A stretch of 64,000 nt of DNA, taken from the NCBI GenBank assembly GCA_028284465.1, contig JANQRR010000012.1, forward strand, positions 62,001 through 126,000. The letters are read 5' to 3'. Position 1 is the first letter of the stretch, and each line of letters starts with the position of its first letter. Below the pieces are notes generated by a model, which was not told the DNA's origin, made no database searches, and saw nothing but the letters and a program-made list of their open reading frames with translations. A program made the position numbers and the translations under genes. The stretch is from Gammaproteobacteria bacterium (GTDB taxonomy: Bacteria > Pseudomonadota > Gammaproteobacteria > JAJFKO01). Shown in pieces: positions 40,384-49,333 of this stretch.

Positions 40384-41640
40384 ATGGCAAACAATTCAAT
40401 TTATCAACAACGTCGCCGCCAGTTATTACAACAATTGGATAATGATAGTATTGTTTTTATTCCTGCTGCTCCTGAAGCTAAGCGCAATGGTGACACCGAC
40501 TATCCTTATCGACAAGACAGTGATTTATATTATTTAACAGGTTTTACTGAGCCTGAAGCGGTTGCAGTATTAATTCCTAATCATGATAACGGGGAATTTA
40601 TTTTATTTAATCGGTCCCATGATCCCGTAAAGGAAACATGGATGGGGAAACGGGCTGGCCAAGATGGTGCTGTGCAAGAATATGGTGCTGATCAAGCGTT
40701 TCCTATTAGCGAATTTGCAACGCGTTTACCTGAGTTATTACAAAATGGTCATAAAATTTATTATCCAACAAAGCGTTATCAAGCATTTGATAATTTGATC
40801 CTTGACAGTATTTGTAAAGTGCAAAGTGAAATTTTTAATCTTAATGATATTTTACATCGGCAGCGCATGATTAAAGATGAGCATGAAATTGCAATGATGC
40901 GTAAAGCTGCTGCAGTGTCTGCGCAGGCGCATCAACAAGTAATACAAACGTGCAAACCACATATGTATGAATATGAGTTGGAAGCGGTGTTATTGCATGA
41001 ATTTTGTCGCGCGGGCTGTCGACATCCGGCATATGAATCGATTGTAGCGAGTGGTGAAAATGCTTGTACATTACATTACGTTGCTAACAATGCTCGTTTA
41101 GATGATGGCGATTTAGTGTTAATTGATGCCGGTGCCGAATACCAGTGCTACGCTTCTGACATTACGCGTACTATGCCAGTGAATGGTCATTATAATCCAG
41201 AGCAAAAAGCAATTTATGAGATTGTGTTAGCAGCGCAGTTGGCGGGGCTTGCGCAATTACGTCCGGGAGTGTCGTGGCATAAAGTTAAAGATGCGGTTGA
41301 AACCGTGATCATTGATGGCTTGTTAGATTTAGGTTTTGAAAAAGGCTCACATAATCGGTTCTATATGCATAATTGGGGTCATTGGTTGGGTTTGGATGTG
41401 CATGATGTTGGTATTTATAAAGAAGGTGATAGTGATTGGATAACATTTCAACCGGGAATGGTCACCACGATTGAGCCAGGCATTTATATTTCGTCTAATC
41501 ATGACGATGTTGATCCTAAATGGCGTGGCATTGGAGTGCGCATTGAAGATGATGTGTTGATCACCGAACAAGGTCATGAAGTACTGAGTGCAGCAGTGCC
41601 AAAAACCATAACAGATATTGAAGCGTTAATGAAATCGTGA
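40384..41640 (+). CDS. pepP: Xaa-Pro aminopeptidase P
   Basis: The 418-residue M24 metallopeptidase has an N-terminal creatinase-like domain (DSDLYYLTGFTEPEAV). In the pita-bread domain the dimanganese ligands are visible in LIDAGAEYQCYASDITRT (two Asp), HNWGHWLGLDVHD (His), TIEPGIYI (Glu) and GIGVRIEDDVLI (Glu). It removes N-terminal residues followed by proline. Its stop overlaps the GTG start of ubiH (GTGA). Confidence 0.95.
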   Translation: MANNSIYQQRRRQLLQQLDNDSIVFIPAAPEAKRNGDTDYPYRQDSDLYYLTGFTEPEAVAVLIPNHDNGEFILFNRSHDPVKETWMGKRAGQDGAVQEYGADQAFPISEFATRLPELLQNGHKIYYPTKRYQAFDNLILDSICKVQSEIFNLNDILHRQRMIKDEHEIAMMRKAAAVSAQAHQQVIQTCKPHMYEYELEAVLLHEFCRAGCRHPAYESIVASGENACTLHYVANNARLDDGDLVLIDAGAEYQCYASDITRTMPVNGHYNPEQKAIYEIVLAAQLAGLAQLRPGVSWHKVKDAVETVIIDGLLDLGFEKGSHNRFYMHNWGHWLGLDVHDVGIYKEGDSDWITFQPGMVTTIEPGIYISSNHDDVDPKWRGIGVRIEDDVLITEQGHEVLSAAVPKTITDIEALMKS

Positions 41641-42821
41641 ACAGTAACCATTATGATATTGTGATCATCGGCGGAGGCTTGGTTGGGTTAAGCTTAGCGT
41701 TTGCGCTAGCTAACCAGCCGCTACGCATTGCTATTGTTGAAGCAATATCGGTAGCGACTAAAACCCAAACTGATTTTGATATGCGTGCGGTGGCTATATC
41801 CGATGGCAGCCGCCAAATCTTACAAGCGTTGACTATTTGGGAGCAATTAGCAACGACAGCTTGTCCTATCATGAAAGTTCATGTCTCTGATCGCGGCCAT
41901 TTTGGTGCAAGTAAAATTACCGCTAAAGCAGAAAACTTGCCGGCGTTAGGTTATGTTTTAAATATGACGATGCTTAATGAAGTGATGTATCGGCATTTAA
42001 CGACATTAAAGAACATTGATTTTCTGTGTCCTGCAACATTGCAAGATTTACAAGTCACCGCTGATGGTTATCAAATGACGATTGATCAGCCGCAGAAATC
42101 ACAGCAGTTATCAGCAAAGTTAGTGATTGCTGCTGATGGCGTGCATTCTAAAACACGACAATTGTTGGGGATCACTACCGCAACCCAAGATTATCAGCAA
42201 TATGGTGTGATCACCACAGTTGGTTTAGCCAATGATCATCAACATGTAGCTTATGAACGGTTTACCACTAGTGGGCCATTGGCATTGTTACCGTTGCCGG
42301 ATAAACGCAGCGGCTTAATTTGGTGTGTGAATAAAGCAAATGCCGATCAATTGCGGCAATTAACGGAACGTGATTTTTTAACAAAACTACAGCGTGATTT
42401 TGGTTATCGATTAGGGCGCTTTACAAAAGTTGGTAAACGACAAATTTTTCCATTGCAATTGATTTGTGCGCAAGAGCAAGTGCGTCCAGGATTATTATTA
42501 CTTGGCAATTCAGCACATAACTTACATCCAGTTGCTGGCCAAGGATTTAATTTAAGTTTGCGTGATGTGTTTACCTTAGCGCAACGGATCATTAGCGCGC
42601 AGCAACAGCAACGCGATTTTGCTAGTTATGAATTCTTATTGGATCATGTTAATCAACGCCAAGCTGATCAAGATCGTGTGATCCGTTTTACAGATCGCGT
42701 GGTAAAAACATTTTCAAATAAAGTATTGGGGCTGGCACAATTACGCAGTAAAGGTCTGTTAGCAATGGAGTTAATGCCGTTTATTAAAAGCTCGATCATT
42801 AATATGAATACGCGTGATTAA
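41637..42821 (+). CDS. ubiH: UbiH/UbiF/VisC family FAD monooxygenase
   Basis: The 394-residue flavoprotein hydroxylase has the FAD dinucleotide motif IIGGGLVGLSLAFALA at the N-terminus, LVIAADGVHSKTRQLLG in the middle and LLLGNSAHNLHPVAGQGFNLSLRDV for the second FAD contact. It hydroxylates the ubiquinone ring; the pepP-linked position is that of ubiH, though UbiI-type specificity cannot be excluded by sequence reading. The start is GTG, overlapping pepP by 4 nt. Confidence 0.93.
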   Translation: MNSNHYDIVIIGGGLVGLSLAFALANQPLRIAIVEAISVATKTQTDFDMRAVAISDGSRQILQALTIWEQLATTACPIMKVHVSDRGHFGASKITAKAENLPALGYVLNMTMLNEVMYRHLTTLKNIDFLCPATLQDLQVTADGYQMTIDQPQKSQQLSAKLVIAADGVHSKTRQLLGITTATQDYQQYGVITTVGLANDHQHVAYERFTTSGPLALLPLPDKRSGLIWCVNKANADQLRQLTERDFLTKLQRDFGYRLGRFTKVGKRQIFPLQLICAQEQVRPGLLLLGNSAHNLHPVAGQGFNLSLRDVFTLAQRIISAQQQQRDFASYEFLLDHVNQRQADQDRVIRFTDRVVKTFSNKVLGLAQLRSKGLLAMELMPFIKSSIINMNTRD

Positions 42822-42822
42822 A

Positions 42823-44142
42823 TTAGAAATGTTGCGGTAAGATAGCACCAGCGTTACCCATGTAAAAACCTTTAAAGTCGGGATCATAGTAATAATAAAT
42901 ATTGCTGGCTTCGATCGCGCGCGCGTATAACACATCATGCACCCAGATCTCGGCAAACGCCCGTCCTCTCGTCGTAATGTGAGCAGTATTGTCACGTAAG
43001 TATTGAGCGTATAACGTTGCATCGCCAGAAAGGTTAGCTGTCATTTCTTCAGCAATGCCTGCTAGCATTACTTTACCGCAATGATCACCATTCATTCGGA
43101 TGGTAAGGTAGTCGCTATCAATCCACAGCACATTAAGATCACCGGAACCCGCATAATCAAGATAACTTAAACTAACATCACCCGTTAAATTAATTTTGCC
43201 GCTACCTCTAGAAATGATCCTTAAGTTACCGCTGCGTACTTTATAAATATTAATGTCGCCACTGCCGGTGTAATAGAGATAATATAGGTTAACTAAACCA
43301 GTGAGATTGATATTGCCTCTGCCAGTATCTTTGATCGATAAGCCACGGGTATTAGCGCGATTAATGTTAATATCGCCAGAACCTGATAAATCAATTTCAC
43401 GTACGTTAACGTTACCCGTTAAATTAATTGGGCCACTGCCCGCGGCATATATGTATAGTGGCGTAGGAGTAATACCACTGATGTTAACACTGCCCGAACC
43501 GCGGGTTCTGAGATCGCGCAAACCAATTCGACCACTTAAGGTGACATTACCAGAAGACAGTTTATCAACAACCACAAAGTTAGATGAAATATTTTGGATA
43601 GTGACATTGCCAGCATTTTTACTGATAAGTTTATGTAATTTAAGTCGTCGTCCTTTTAGATAAATACTACCGCGACCTAATTGGATCACTTCCAAATCTT
43701 TGCTGCGTAGGTTAGTACCATTAACACTGCCACTACCGCGGTGTTTCAACAAGGTGAGATCATGTAAATGAATTTGTACTAACCAATAACGTGATTTGTT
43801 ATAAGACTTAGCAATGACATGCAAGATGTGATTTTTCACATAAACTTTGACATACACTGGGCAAACCACAGGGCCTTTAATAGTTACCGTGTCTTTAGGT
43901 TGATTGCCAATAATTTCAACATGGAATGCGCCTTCAAGATCAAGGCCATTAAATGGTGGCAAATTGTGTTTAGTAAATACGGTATCTGAGGTGCCATAAA
44001 ATTTGCGACGCGCCATTTTGGCTTGATGTTTTTGCGCCGGAGTCATGGTAAACGTTTCATGATAGGCTTGTCGTAGAGTTGTACAGCCACTGAGAATAAC
44101 AATGATTGTACAAAGTAATGCATAAGTATATGTTTTTATCAT
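42823..44142 (-). CDS. DUF2807 (head-GIN) beta-solenoid lipoprotein
   Basis: The 439-residue protein has a lipoprotein signal (MIKTYTYALLCTIIVILSGC). The ATG at 44142 is chosen over 44181 for that reason. After an N-terminal GLDLEGAFHVEI stretch, about eleven repeats of roughly 20 residues follow, each holding a turn such as GSGSVN, GSGPIN, GSGDIN or GRGNIN. This is the pattern of a right-handed beta-solenoid of the DUF2807 family. It is longer than the common single-domain members. It should sit at the outer membrane; an adhesin-like or scaffolding role is guesswork. It converges with ubiH one base apart. Confidence 0.82.
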   Translation of the reverse strand: MIKTYTYALLCTIIVILSGCTTLRQAYHETFTMTPAQKHQAKMARRKFYGTSDTVFTKHNLPPFNGLDLEGAFHVEIIGNQPKDTVTIKGPVVCPVYVKVYVKNHILHVIAKSYNKSRYWLVQIHLHDLTLLKHRGSGSVNGTNLRSKDLEVIQLGRGSIYLKGRRLKLHKLISKNAGNVTIQNISSNFVVVDKLSSGNVTLSGRIGLRDLRTRGSGSVNISGITPTPLYIYAAGSGPINLTGNVNVREIDLSGSGDININRANTRGLSIKDTGRGNINLTGLVNLYYLYYTGSGDINIYKVRSGNLRIISRGSGKINLTGDVSLSYLDYAGSGDLNVLWIDSDYLTIRMNGDHCGKVMLAGIAEEMTANLSGDATLYAQYLRDNTAHITTRGRAFAEIWVHDVLYARAIEASNIYYYYDPDFKGFYMGNAGAILPQHF

Positions 44143-44290
44143 GTTTAGGGACCCATCATTAAAGCATTTATATCGTATCATGCTCGATTTGATAGATACA
44201 GTCCAAAAATTTTCTTAAACTATTTTCAAGTAAATAAATAGGCAATCTTCAACCAGATGAGCACCATGACTGAAAACGTGGATTTGCGAG

Positions 44291-44689
44291 TTAAGTCCAG
44301 TTTTCAATATTTAACTTAGGCACTCGAGCAAATTCTTTTTTGTTATTGGTAACTAATGTTAGATTCATACTCAAAGCATGAGCAGCGATCATTAAGTCCA
44401 TCGAGCCAATTAGTTTGCCTTTACGTTCCAAACATGATCTTAATTCGCCATAAAAAAAGGCTGTTTTTTCAGTAAATGGCATAATTTCTAGTGGTAGCAA
44501 AAATTCATGTAAGGCAAGCTGATTTTTTTGCTTATGTTTACTTTTATGTACACCATACATAAGTTCAGCCACGGTAATTGAGGAAATGCAAATCTCGCCA
44601 ATTGCTAAGGTGGTAAATTTAGTGAGGACTTTTGCCGGTTGTTTTTTAATGATGTAAATACAAATATTGGTATCGAGCATATATTTCAT
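44291..44689 (-). CDS. vapC: VapC-type PIN-domain ribonuclease toxin
   Basis: The 132-residue PIN protein has its acidic residues in MLDTNICIYIIK, TVAELMYG, GSMDLMIAAHA and a downstream LVTNNKKEFARVP. This is the usual VapC set for Mg2+-dependent cleavage, typically of initiator tRNA or rRNA. It overlaps the antitoxin gene by one base (TAATG). Confidence 0.93.
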   Translation of the reverse strand: MKYMLDTNICIYIIKKQPAKVLTKFTTLAIGEICISSITVAELMYGVHKSKHKQKNQLALHEFLLPLEIMPFTEKTAFFYGELRSCLERKGKLIGSMDLMIAAHALSMNLTLVTNNKKEFARVPKLNIENWT

Positions 44690-44925
44690 TAGAGTAAATT
44701 ATCCCTCGTTTGGATTTTAGGTTGTTTGCGAGTACCACTCATAAAATCATGGGAGAATTTATCTAAGCTGGCAAACAAAGCTTTCCAAGGTTGATGATCG
44801 GTCGGTAAAAGAATAATGGCATCACCCATTTTCTTGATAAATACTTCTTTACCCTCAAGGCGAAATTCTTTAGGTAAGCGCACAGCTTGGCTTTGGCCAT
44901 TTTGAAATAATTTTGCGGTTTTCAT
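44689..44925 (-). CDS. vapB: VapB-type antitoxin, AbrB/MazE-like
   Basis: The 78-residue antitoxin begins MKTAKLFQNGQSQAVRLPKEFRLEG, a SpoVT/AbrB swapped-hairpin DNA-binding domain, followed by a toxin-binding tail. A longer frame reaches 45000, but the domain starts at 44925, just downstream of an inverted repeat that suits autoregulation. It is coupled to vapC. Confidence 0.92.
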   Translation of the reverse strand: MKTAKLFQNGQSQAVRLPKEFRLEGKEVFIKKMGDAIILLPTDHQPWKALFASLDKFSHDFMSGTRKQPKIQTRDNLL

Positions 44926-44940
44926 GGCGATGGCTCCAAT

Positions 44941-44964
44941 AGTATATATTGATAAGTATATACT
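44941..44964. promoter_or_regulatory. Inverted repeat, presumed VapBC autoregulatory operator
   Basis: AGTATATA (44941-44948) and TATATACT (44957-44964) form a perfect 8-bp inverted repeat with an 8-base spacer, ending 15 nt upstream of vapB. It overlaps TATA-rich promoter sequence. AbrB-type antitoxins usually bind such palindromes with their toxin. Confidence 0.65.
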
Positions 44965-44986
44965 ATTTGAAAGAATATACAAGTGT

Positions 44987-45436
44987 TTAATAGGTTTCAT
45001 ACGAATGATCTCCTTGTAAATTTAACGGTGCAATATCAACTTTGCCGTTACTATGAAAATAGGTGGAAAATTTAATGATGGTTGCTGAAATAATGTTTGC
45101 AGTGATCTGTAATTGCAGTAAGTAGTGGCTAGATTGATTTTCATCAAACGTAATAACTACATTAGTTAACCTTGGTTCATAACGTTCAATAGTGTGTTTA
45201 ATCATTTGTGCGAATTGATGTTGGTGATAATTAAAATTGTGATAAGCGGATAAAAAATCGGGTAAGCCGTAATCGGGCAAATGTGGCAAGGAGCCTTGCC
45301 GAGTATTGAGTAGCTCGACAAGGTGTGAATGGATGCTGTGATGTATACTGTTGTTATCAGCGACGGGCGTAATAGACGTACCATCGTGATAACAACCTTT
45401 TATAATATCTAACACCGCGTGACGCACGTTGCTCAA
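44987..45436 (-). CDS. tssE: Type VI secretion baseplate protein TssE (gp25-like)
   Basis: The 149-residue protein carries the gp25/TssE signature GSLPHLPDYGLPDF and a later YEPRLTNV-x-I strand, as in phage T4 gp25. TssE is a wedge component of the baseplate that seeds sheath assembly. It overlaps hcp by 4 nt (ATGA), so the two are co-expressed. The rest of the baseplate and membrane complex is not in this window. Confidence 0.9.
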   Translation of the reverse strand: MSNVRHAVLDIIKGCYHDGTSITPVADNNSIHHSIHSHLVELLNTRQGSLPHLPDYGLPDFLSAYHNFNYHQHQFAQMIKHTIERYEPRLTNVVITFDENQSSHYLLQLQITANIISATIIKFSTYFHSNGKVDIAPLNLQGDHSYETY

Positions 45437-45918
45437 GCTTTATTGGTCCAGGTGTCTTGCGTAGTGATATTGCCGTCTAAATATTCCCAACGGATGGTTT
45501 GGTAACGGAATTGTATTTGTTCAAGATGGCCATATTTTTCTTTTGCTTTTGCTTTGACGTCATGCACTATTGGTTTGAAGGATACCACTTTCACACCGGT
45601 TAACGTATGGCGAAAATATTCTTCTTCAGTGCCAGCGTCATTGATCCGATACCAACTTATTTTTACTTCTTGTAAAGTTTTACCGTCACAACACGCTTTA
45701 GCTAGGATCGGTGACGCGCTACAAAATTCTTTGATCACAGTTAGCGGTTCATGTTTGCGCGTGCCTGTTAATTTACCAGTATCAGCATCAGATGGAATGC
45801 GGATCTCGTGATGAAAGTCGACAACTTCAGCACTGTGTTCACGACCTTGAATAGTAACAGTGCTTTCAACTAAATTGCCTTGTTCGTCAGTGATCCACAT
45901 ATAACCAGGAATAGCCAT
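45433..45918 (-). CDS. hcp: Type VI secretion tube protein Hcp
   Basis: The 161-residue Hcp1-family protein contains YMWITDEQGNLVESTVTIQGRE, DFHHEIRIPSDADTGKLTGTRKHEPL and the C-terminal IRWEYLDGNITTQDTW. It stacks as hexameric rings inside the TssBC sheath and is itself exported. It overlaps tssE by 4 nt. The sheath genes tssB-tssC lie about 8 kb away on the same strand, separated by signalling and glycan genes. Confidence 0.95.
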   Translation of the reverse strand: MAIPGYMWITDEQGNLVESTVTIQGREHSAEVVDFHHEIRIPSDADTGKLTGTRKHEPLTVIKEFCSASPILAKACCDGKTLQEVKISWYRINDAGTEEEYFRHTLTGVKVVSFKPIVHDVKAKAKEKYGHLEQIQFRYQTIRWEYLDGNITTQDTWTNKA

Positions 45919-46029
45919 ATCATTCTCCTCAATAATTTAAAAAAATTGTTGTATTAAATAGATTATAAATAATTAAGACTAGACATTATGTAAGCAATAT
46001 CTTTTTATTTTTTTAGCATTGTTTGACAT

Positions 46030-46446
46030 GTGAAATATAAGGTGATAAAAAGCATCTCGACAAATCGACAAAACCTTTTAGGATGCAAGGACGTGTTAAA
46101 AAGAATTTCTCTGTTATTGATTGCTATAGCTACCATTTTTTCGATGACATTAGCATTTGGCTCAGGTGCATATATTTCTTTATCAAGAGGCGCTCGTTCT
46201 GGTCGTGGTTATACCAAAGGCAAGGAAATAGCACATGGTAAAAAGCGCCAAAAAGGTGTGCCAAATTGTTCTACTTGCCACAAAGGTAATTTAAGTTTTA
46301 AACGAGGGCGATTATTGGCGATAAAAAACCAATTGCCATCGAAAGTTGGCTGTGGTGTTAGTGCTCATCGATCATTTTGCCGTTCGTTAACGCGCGCTCA
46401 AATCAATTCGCTCGTTGCTTATTTACGTAGAAGGTATCGATTATAA
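46030..46446 (+). CDS. Small c-type cytochrome-like protein (CxxCH), membrane-anchored or periplasmic
   Basis: The 138-residue protein has one haem-binding motif, NCSTCHKGN (CSTCH at residues 80-84), preceded by GKEIAHGKK. A C-terminal helix (LTRAQINSLVAYLRRRY) resembles the last helix of class I cytochrome c. A hydrophobic export segment lies at about 23-44. The annotated start is a GTG at 46030; an in-frame GTG at 46093 would start the signal peptide cleanly and is a fair alternative. The mature part is unusually basic, and no obvious axial Met is seen. It ends one base before the outer-membrane protein gene, so they form an operon. Confidence 0.7.
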   Translation: MKYKVIKSISTNRQNLLGCKDVLKRISLLLIAIATIFSMTLAFGSGAYISLSRGARSGRGYTKGKEIAHGKKRQKGVPNCSTCHKGNLSFKRGRLLAIKNQLPSKVGCGVSAHRSFCRSLTRAQINSLVAYLRRRYRL

Positions 46447-46447
46447 T

Positions 46448-47383
46448 ATGAAACGGATTATTTTATTTTGTATAGCATTACTTATTCCGCTATTTAGCTT
46501 TGCTGCTAATTCACCTTGGTTACCGCCAGTGGGAGTGCTGAATTTAATCGCTGCGCCTACTCAGGAAAATGCACGGCGCTTTTACTTTGGCACCAGACGA
46601 GAAGATTTACCGCGTACGATTAATATTCTAAATATTTGGGGTGCCGCTGATTATGGGATCTCCGATGATTGGGCCGTCGATGCTATAACTGGTTATGTGT
46701 CATCAACGTTTAGCGGTGGTGAAAAAAAAGTATTCACTGGGCGTCAAGATAGTGCTTTAGGTTTTCGTTATCGTGTAGTAGATGAATTTAAACATAGAAA
46801 ATGGCCAACCATTACGCTTCGTTTAGCAGGTATTTTAAAAGGCACATATCCATTATCAAATGGTTTTACAGGAGATTTACAATCGCCTGGTGATCGCGTC
46901 AATGCGGTTGAAACCGATCTTATTCTTGGTAGATTAATTACAAACGGTGATATTTCCTTGGCGCTTGAAGGCGGTTATTTATTTAAAGGTAGTCCATCAC
47001 CACAAGAGTATTTTGTCAATTTTACTTTTGCTGAAGGGATTGGTCAGCACTTTAATTATAATATTCAATTTAGACGTCAAGCGAATACTTCAGGTATTGA
47101 TATTGGCGGTCCTGGGTTCCAAGGTTTTGGGCGTGATTTTCAAATGACGAAAGAAATTAAAAACTATTTATCATTTGGTATAGGTTATACCACGACTTCA
47201 AACTCATATATTGCCTTCGATTATTCACGAGTGATTGGCCAAGGCCGTAATACTAAAATCAGCACGATCTATAGTGCATTCTTTGTTATTCCAATAGGCC
47301 AAAAACCAACGGCTAAACAAATTGATCCAGCAATTGAAGCGCAAGAAGCGACAGGTCCGGTAGGAGCAACCACAGGGATCTAA
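46448..47383 (+). CDS. Outer-membrane beta-barrel protein, unknown function
   Basis: The 311-residue protein has a signal peptide (MKRIILFCIALLIPLFSFAA). Alternating amphipathic strands typical of a barrel follow, such as ISDDWAVDAITGYVSSTF, SALGFRYRVVDEF and LSFGIGYTTTSNSYIAFDYS. It resembles small OMPs of the transporter-like or MetA-pathway type, but I cannot name a family. The ATG at 46448 is chosen for its signal peptide, one base after the cytochrome-like gene. The pairing suggests a joint envelope function. Confidence 0.75.
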   Translation: MKRIILFCIALLIPLFSFAANSPWLPPVGVLNLIAAPTQENARRFYFGTRREDLPRTINILNIWGAADYGISDDWAVDAITGYVSSTFSGGEKKVFTGRQDSALGFRYRVVDEFKHRKWPTITLRLAGILKGTYPLSNGFTGDLQSPGDRVNAVETDLILGRLITNGDISLALEGGYLFKGSPSPQEYFVNFTFAEGIGQHFNYNIQFRRQANTSGIDIGGPGFQGFGRDFQMTKEIKNYLSFGIGYTTTSNSYIAFDYSRVIGQGRNTKISTIYSAFFVIPIGQKPTAKQIDPAIEAQEATGPVGATTGI

Positions 47384-47390
47384 AGTGAGT

Positions 47391-47426
47391 ATCGTTACGT
47401 AAGGTTCCTTTGCTAAGGGTGACGAT
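47391..47426. terminator. Hairpin between convergent genes (bidirectional terminator candidate)
   Basis: ATCGTTAC (47391-47398) pairs with GTGACGAT (47419-47426), with an inner CCTT/AAGG stem. It lies directly after the outer-membrane protein gene and overlaps the stop of the convergent glycosyltransferase gene. Confidence 0.45.
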
Positions 47427-48723
47427 AATTTCTTAGTGATTTTCTATGATAATAAAAATCTAACAAAGCAGCGATAATGATTGGCGTAAACTCTAATGGG
47501 CGTAGCCAAGCAGGGTGATTATACGCTGGTAAATTTAATTGTGGCAGATTTAAGCCGGTTAAATAAGCTAATGAAATTACTATCAGAGCAGTCCAACTCC
47601 ATCGAGTTGGGTAAATCGCAGCGAATGGCAATAACCATAGTAGATACCAAGGATTTAACACGGGAGTTAGTAAGAAAAAAATACCAAAAATAATATCGCC
47701 ACGCACGACCGTGGTTTTAGTTTGTTGCCGACAATACCAAGCATACCATGCTAAAAATATTGTAAATATACCGTAAGCAAGATATTTGGCGACGGTGAAA
47801 TTACTTAAAGATTTTAGTAATGCAAATCCAAATGAATTAAATTCCCAATGTGTAATAAATGTATAAACCCCAATAAGATCGGTTTTGCCATGTAACAAAA
47901 ACGGTAGATAAAGTATGGCAAGAATGCCAGCAAAAATTATCCACGCAGCTTTTTTCATTTTTACTAATAATAATGGCGCGATAACGATAGCCAGCAACTT
48001 AGCGCCAATCGCCAATGCTAAAGTTAAGGCACTTTTATAATTCCATTGTTTGTGCAAACAAAATATTGCGCTTACTAGTAGAAAAACGCCAAGAATATCG
48101 ACGTGAGCATTAAATGCCACTTCAAAAATTAACAATGGGCACCATGCATACAGCATTAGAAAACGCTTGTCAGGAACAAGTTTTAATAATAATAATATTG
48201 TCGCACAATCGGCTAAGACTAATAAAAATTTAAGCGAAAATATTCGGCCTGGTTGCAAGTAGTGCGCAATCAAAAATAAGTATTGGCTAGTTGGCCCATA
48301 GATTGTTGGGATATCTGGGTTATTAATTTGGCTGAGAATATCATGATATTTTTGTGTAATGTTGGGATCGATAAAGTATTTTTCGGGAGCTGTGCCATAA
48401 GGCGTGCCCGTTTGTGCAAAGTGATAACCATCCCAAAGATAGCGATGATAATCGTCATCAAGCATAGGCAATGCCGCCAAACCAATGATTCTAAATAGCA
48501 ACGCCCACATTAATATGCGTTTTAATGGTAATTTGCCGTTGCTTGATTTAAGTCGCCAACAAACCAATAAAGCACTCATCCAGCCAATACTTATCATGGT
48601 TAATACAAGAAACAATTTATGGCTGTGTGAATAATGTGAACTAATGGCAAGTGTGCCATAAGCTAAGCATGAAGCAACCCCGCCGATATCAATGAATTTT
48701 AATGATTTGTGAGTATTGTGCAT
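47413..48723 (-). CDS. Polytopic GT-C fold glycosyltransferase (GT87/DUF2029-like)
   Basis: This 436-residue membrane protein has about ten or eleven hydrophobic segments. The first periplasmic loop has acidic residues in LDDDYHRYLWDGYHFAQTGTPYG, a hallmark of GT-C mannosyl/glucosyltransferases that use polyprenyl-phosphate sugars. Later blocks LYAWCPLLIFEVAFNAHVDILG and LLTPVLNPWYLLWLLPFA also fit. It overlaps the upstream TIGR04282 gene by 35 nt and is the last gene of a five-gene minus-strand operon. The acceptor is unknown. Confidence 0.8.
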   Translation of the reverse strand: MHNTHKSLKFIDIGGVASCLAYGTLAISSHYSHSHKLFLVLTMISIGWMSALLVCWRLKSSNGKLPLKRILMWALLFRIIGLAALPMLDDDYHRYLWDGYHFAQTGTPYGTAPEKYFIDPNITQKYHDILSQINNPDIPTIYGPTSQYLFLIAHYLQPGRIFSLKFLLVLADCATILLLLKLVPDKRFLMLYAWCPLLIFEVAFNAHVDILGVFLLVSAIFCLHKQWNYKSALTLALAIGAKLLAIVIAPLLLVKMKKAAWIIFAGILAILYLPFLLHGKTDLIGVYTFITHWEFNSFGFALLKSLSNFTVAKYLAYGIFTIFLAWYAWYCRQQTKTTVVRGDIIFGIFFLLTPVLNPWYLLWLLPFAAIYPTRWSWTALIVISLAYLTGLNLPQLNLPAYNHPAWLRPLEFTPIIIAALLDFYYHRKSLRNYRHP

Positions 48724-49333
48724 ATTCCTTTGTTAGCCGCAATAAGTCTTTTGGATCATCAACATCCCATAACATTGTTAAATTATGCGAGCTTAAATGT
48801 AGATCTGCAATGCGTTGTTGAGTTGTTACTAATACTTGATCAGTGCTCCAAGGTATATTAGTAAACAAATCCGCATAAACTTGATCCATTCCGATCAGTA
48901 CATACCCCCCATCTTCTGCTGGGCCAATAACGACGTTAGTTTTTTTTGCTAAAGCAGTTAATGCCATCGTTAAATAATCAGCAGACATTAGCGGACAATC
49001 AGTACCAATCACAATCGCATAATCACTATGCTGTAATGCAGATTGTAACGCAAAAGTTAAGCGTTGTCCTAAATCATCACCCTGCTGAAGATAAGAGCTA
49101 ATTTGATGTTGTTGACAGTATTGTAATAGATCATCATCTGTAGGTTGTTGTGACCAATGAATTTCAACCGGGCATAAATCGCTAACAACAGCGCACGCGA
49201 GCGTTTGCATAAGCATTGTATGATATAACGCAGTTGCTTGTCTTGGCGTAAGCACAGTACGCAAACGTGTTTTAACATCGTCAGCAGACGGTGATTTTGC
49301 AAATAAAATGATACGTCCTTGAGGATATTTCAT
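48689..49333 (-). CDS. GT-A nucleotidyl/glycosyltransferase, TIGR04282 (DUF2064) family
   Basis: The 214-residue protein shows RIILFAKSPSADDVKTRL at the N-terminus, DLGQRLTFAL, the metal-binding IGTDCPLMSADYL and PAEDGGYVLIG. This is the family annotated as rSAM/selenodomain-associated or arsenosugar-type transferase 1; it often travels with a TIGR04283 GT2 enzyme. It overlaps the cyclase gene by 4 nt and the GT87-like gene by 35 nt. Its real donor and acceptor are unknown here. Confidence 0.85.
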   Translation of the reverse strand: MKYPQGRIILFAKSPSADDVKTRLRTVLTPRQATALYHTMLMQTLACAVVSDLCPVEIHWSQQPTDDDLLQYCQQHQISSYLQQGDDLGQRLTFALQSALQHSDYAIVIGTDCPLMSADYLTMALTALAKKTNVVIGPAEDGGYVLIGMDQVYADLFTNIPWSTDQVLVTTQQRIADLHLSSHNLTMLWDVDDPKDLLRLTKEYAQYSQIIKIH

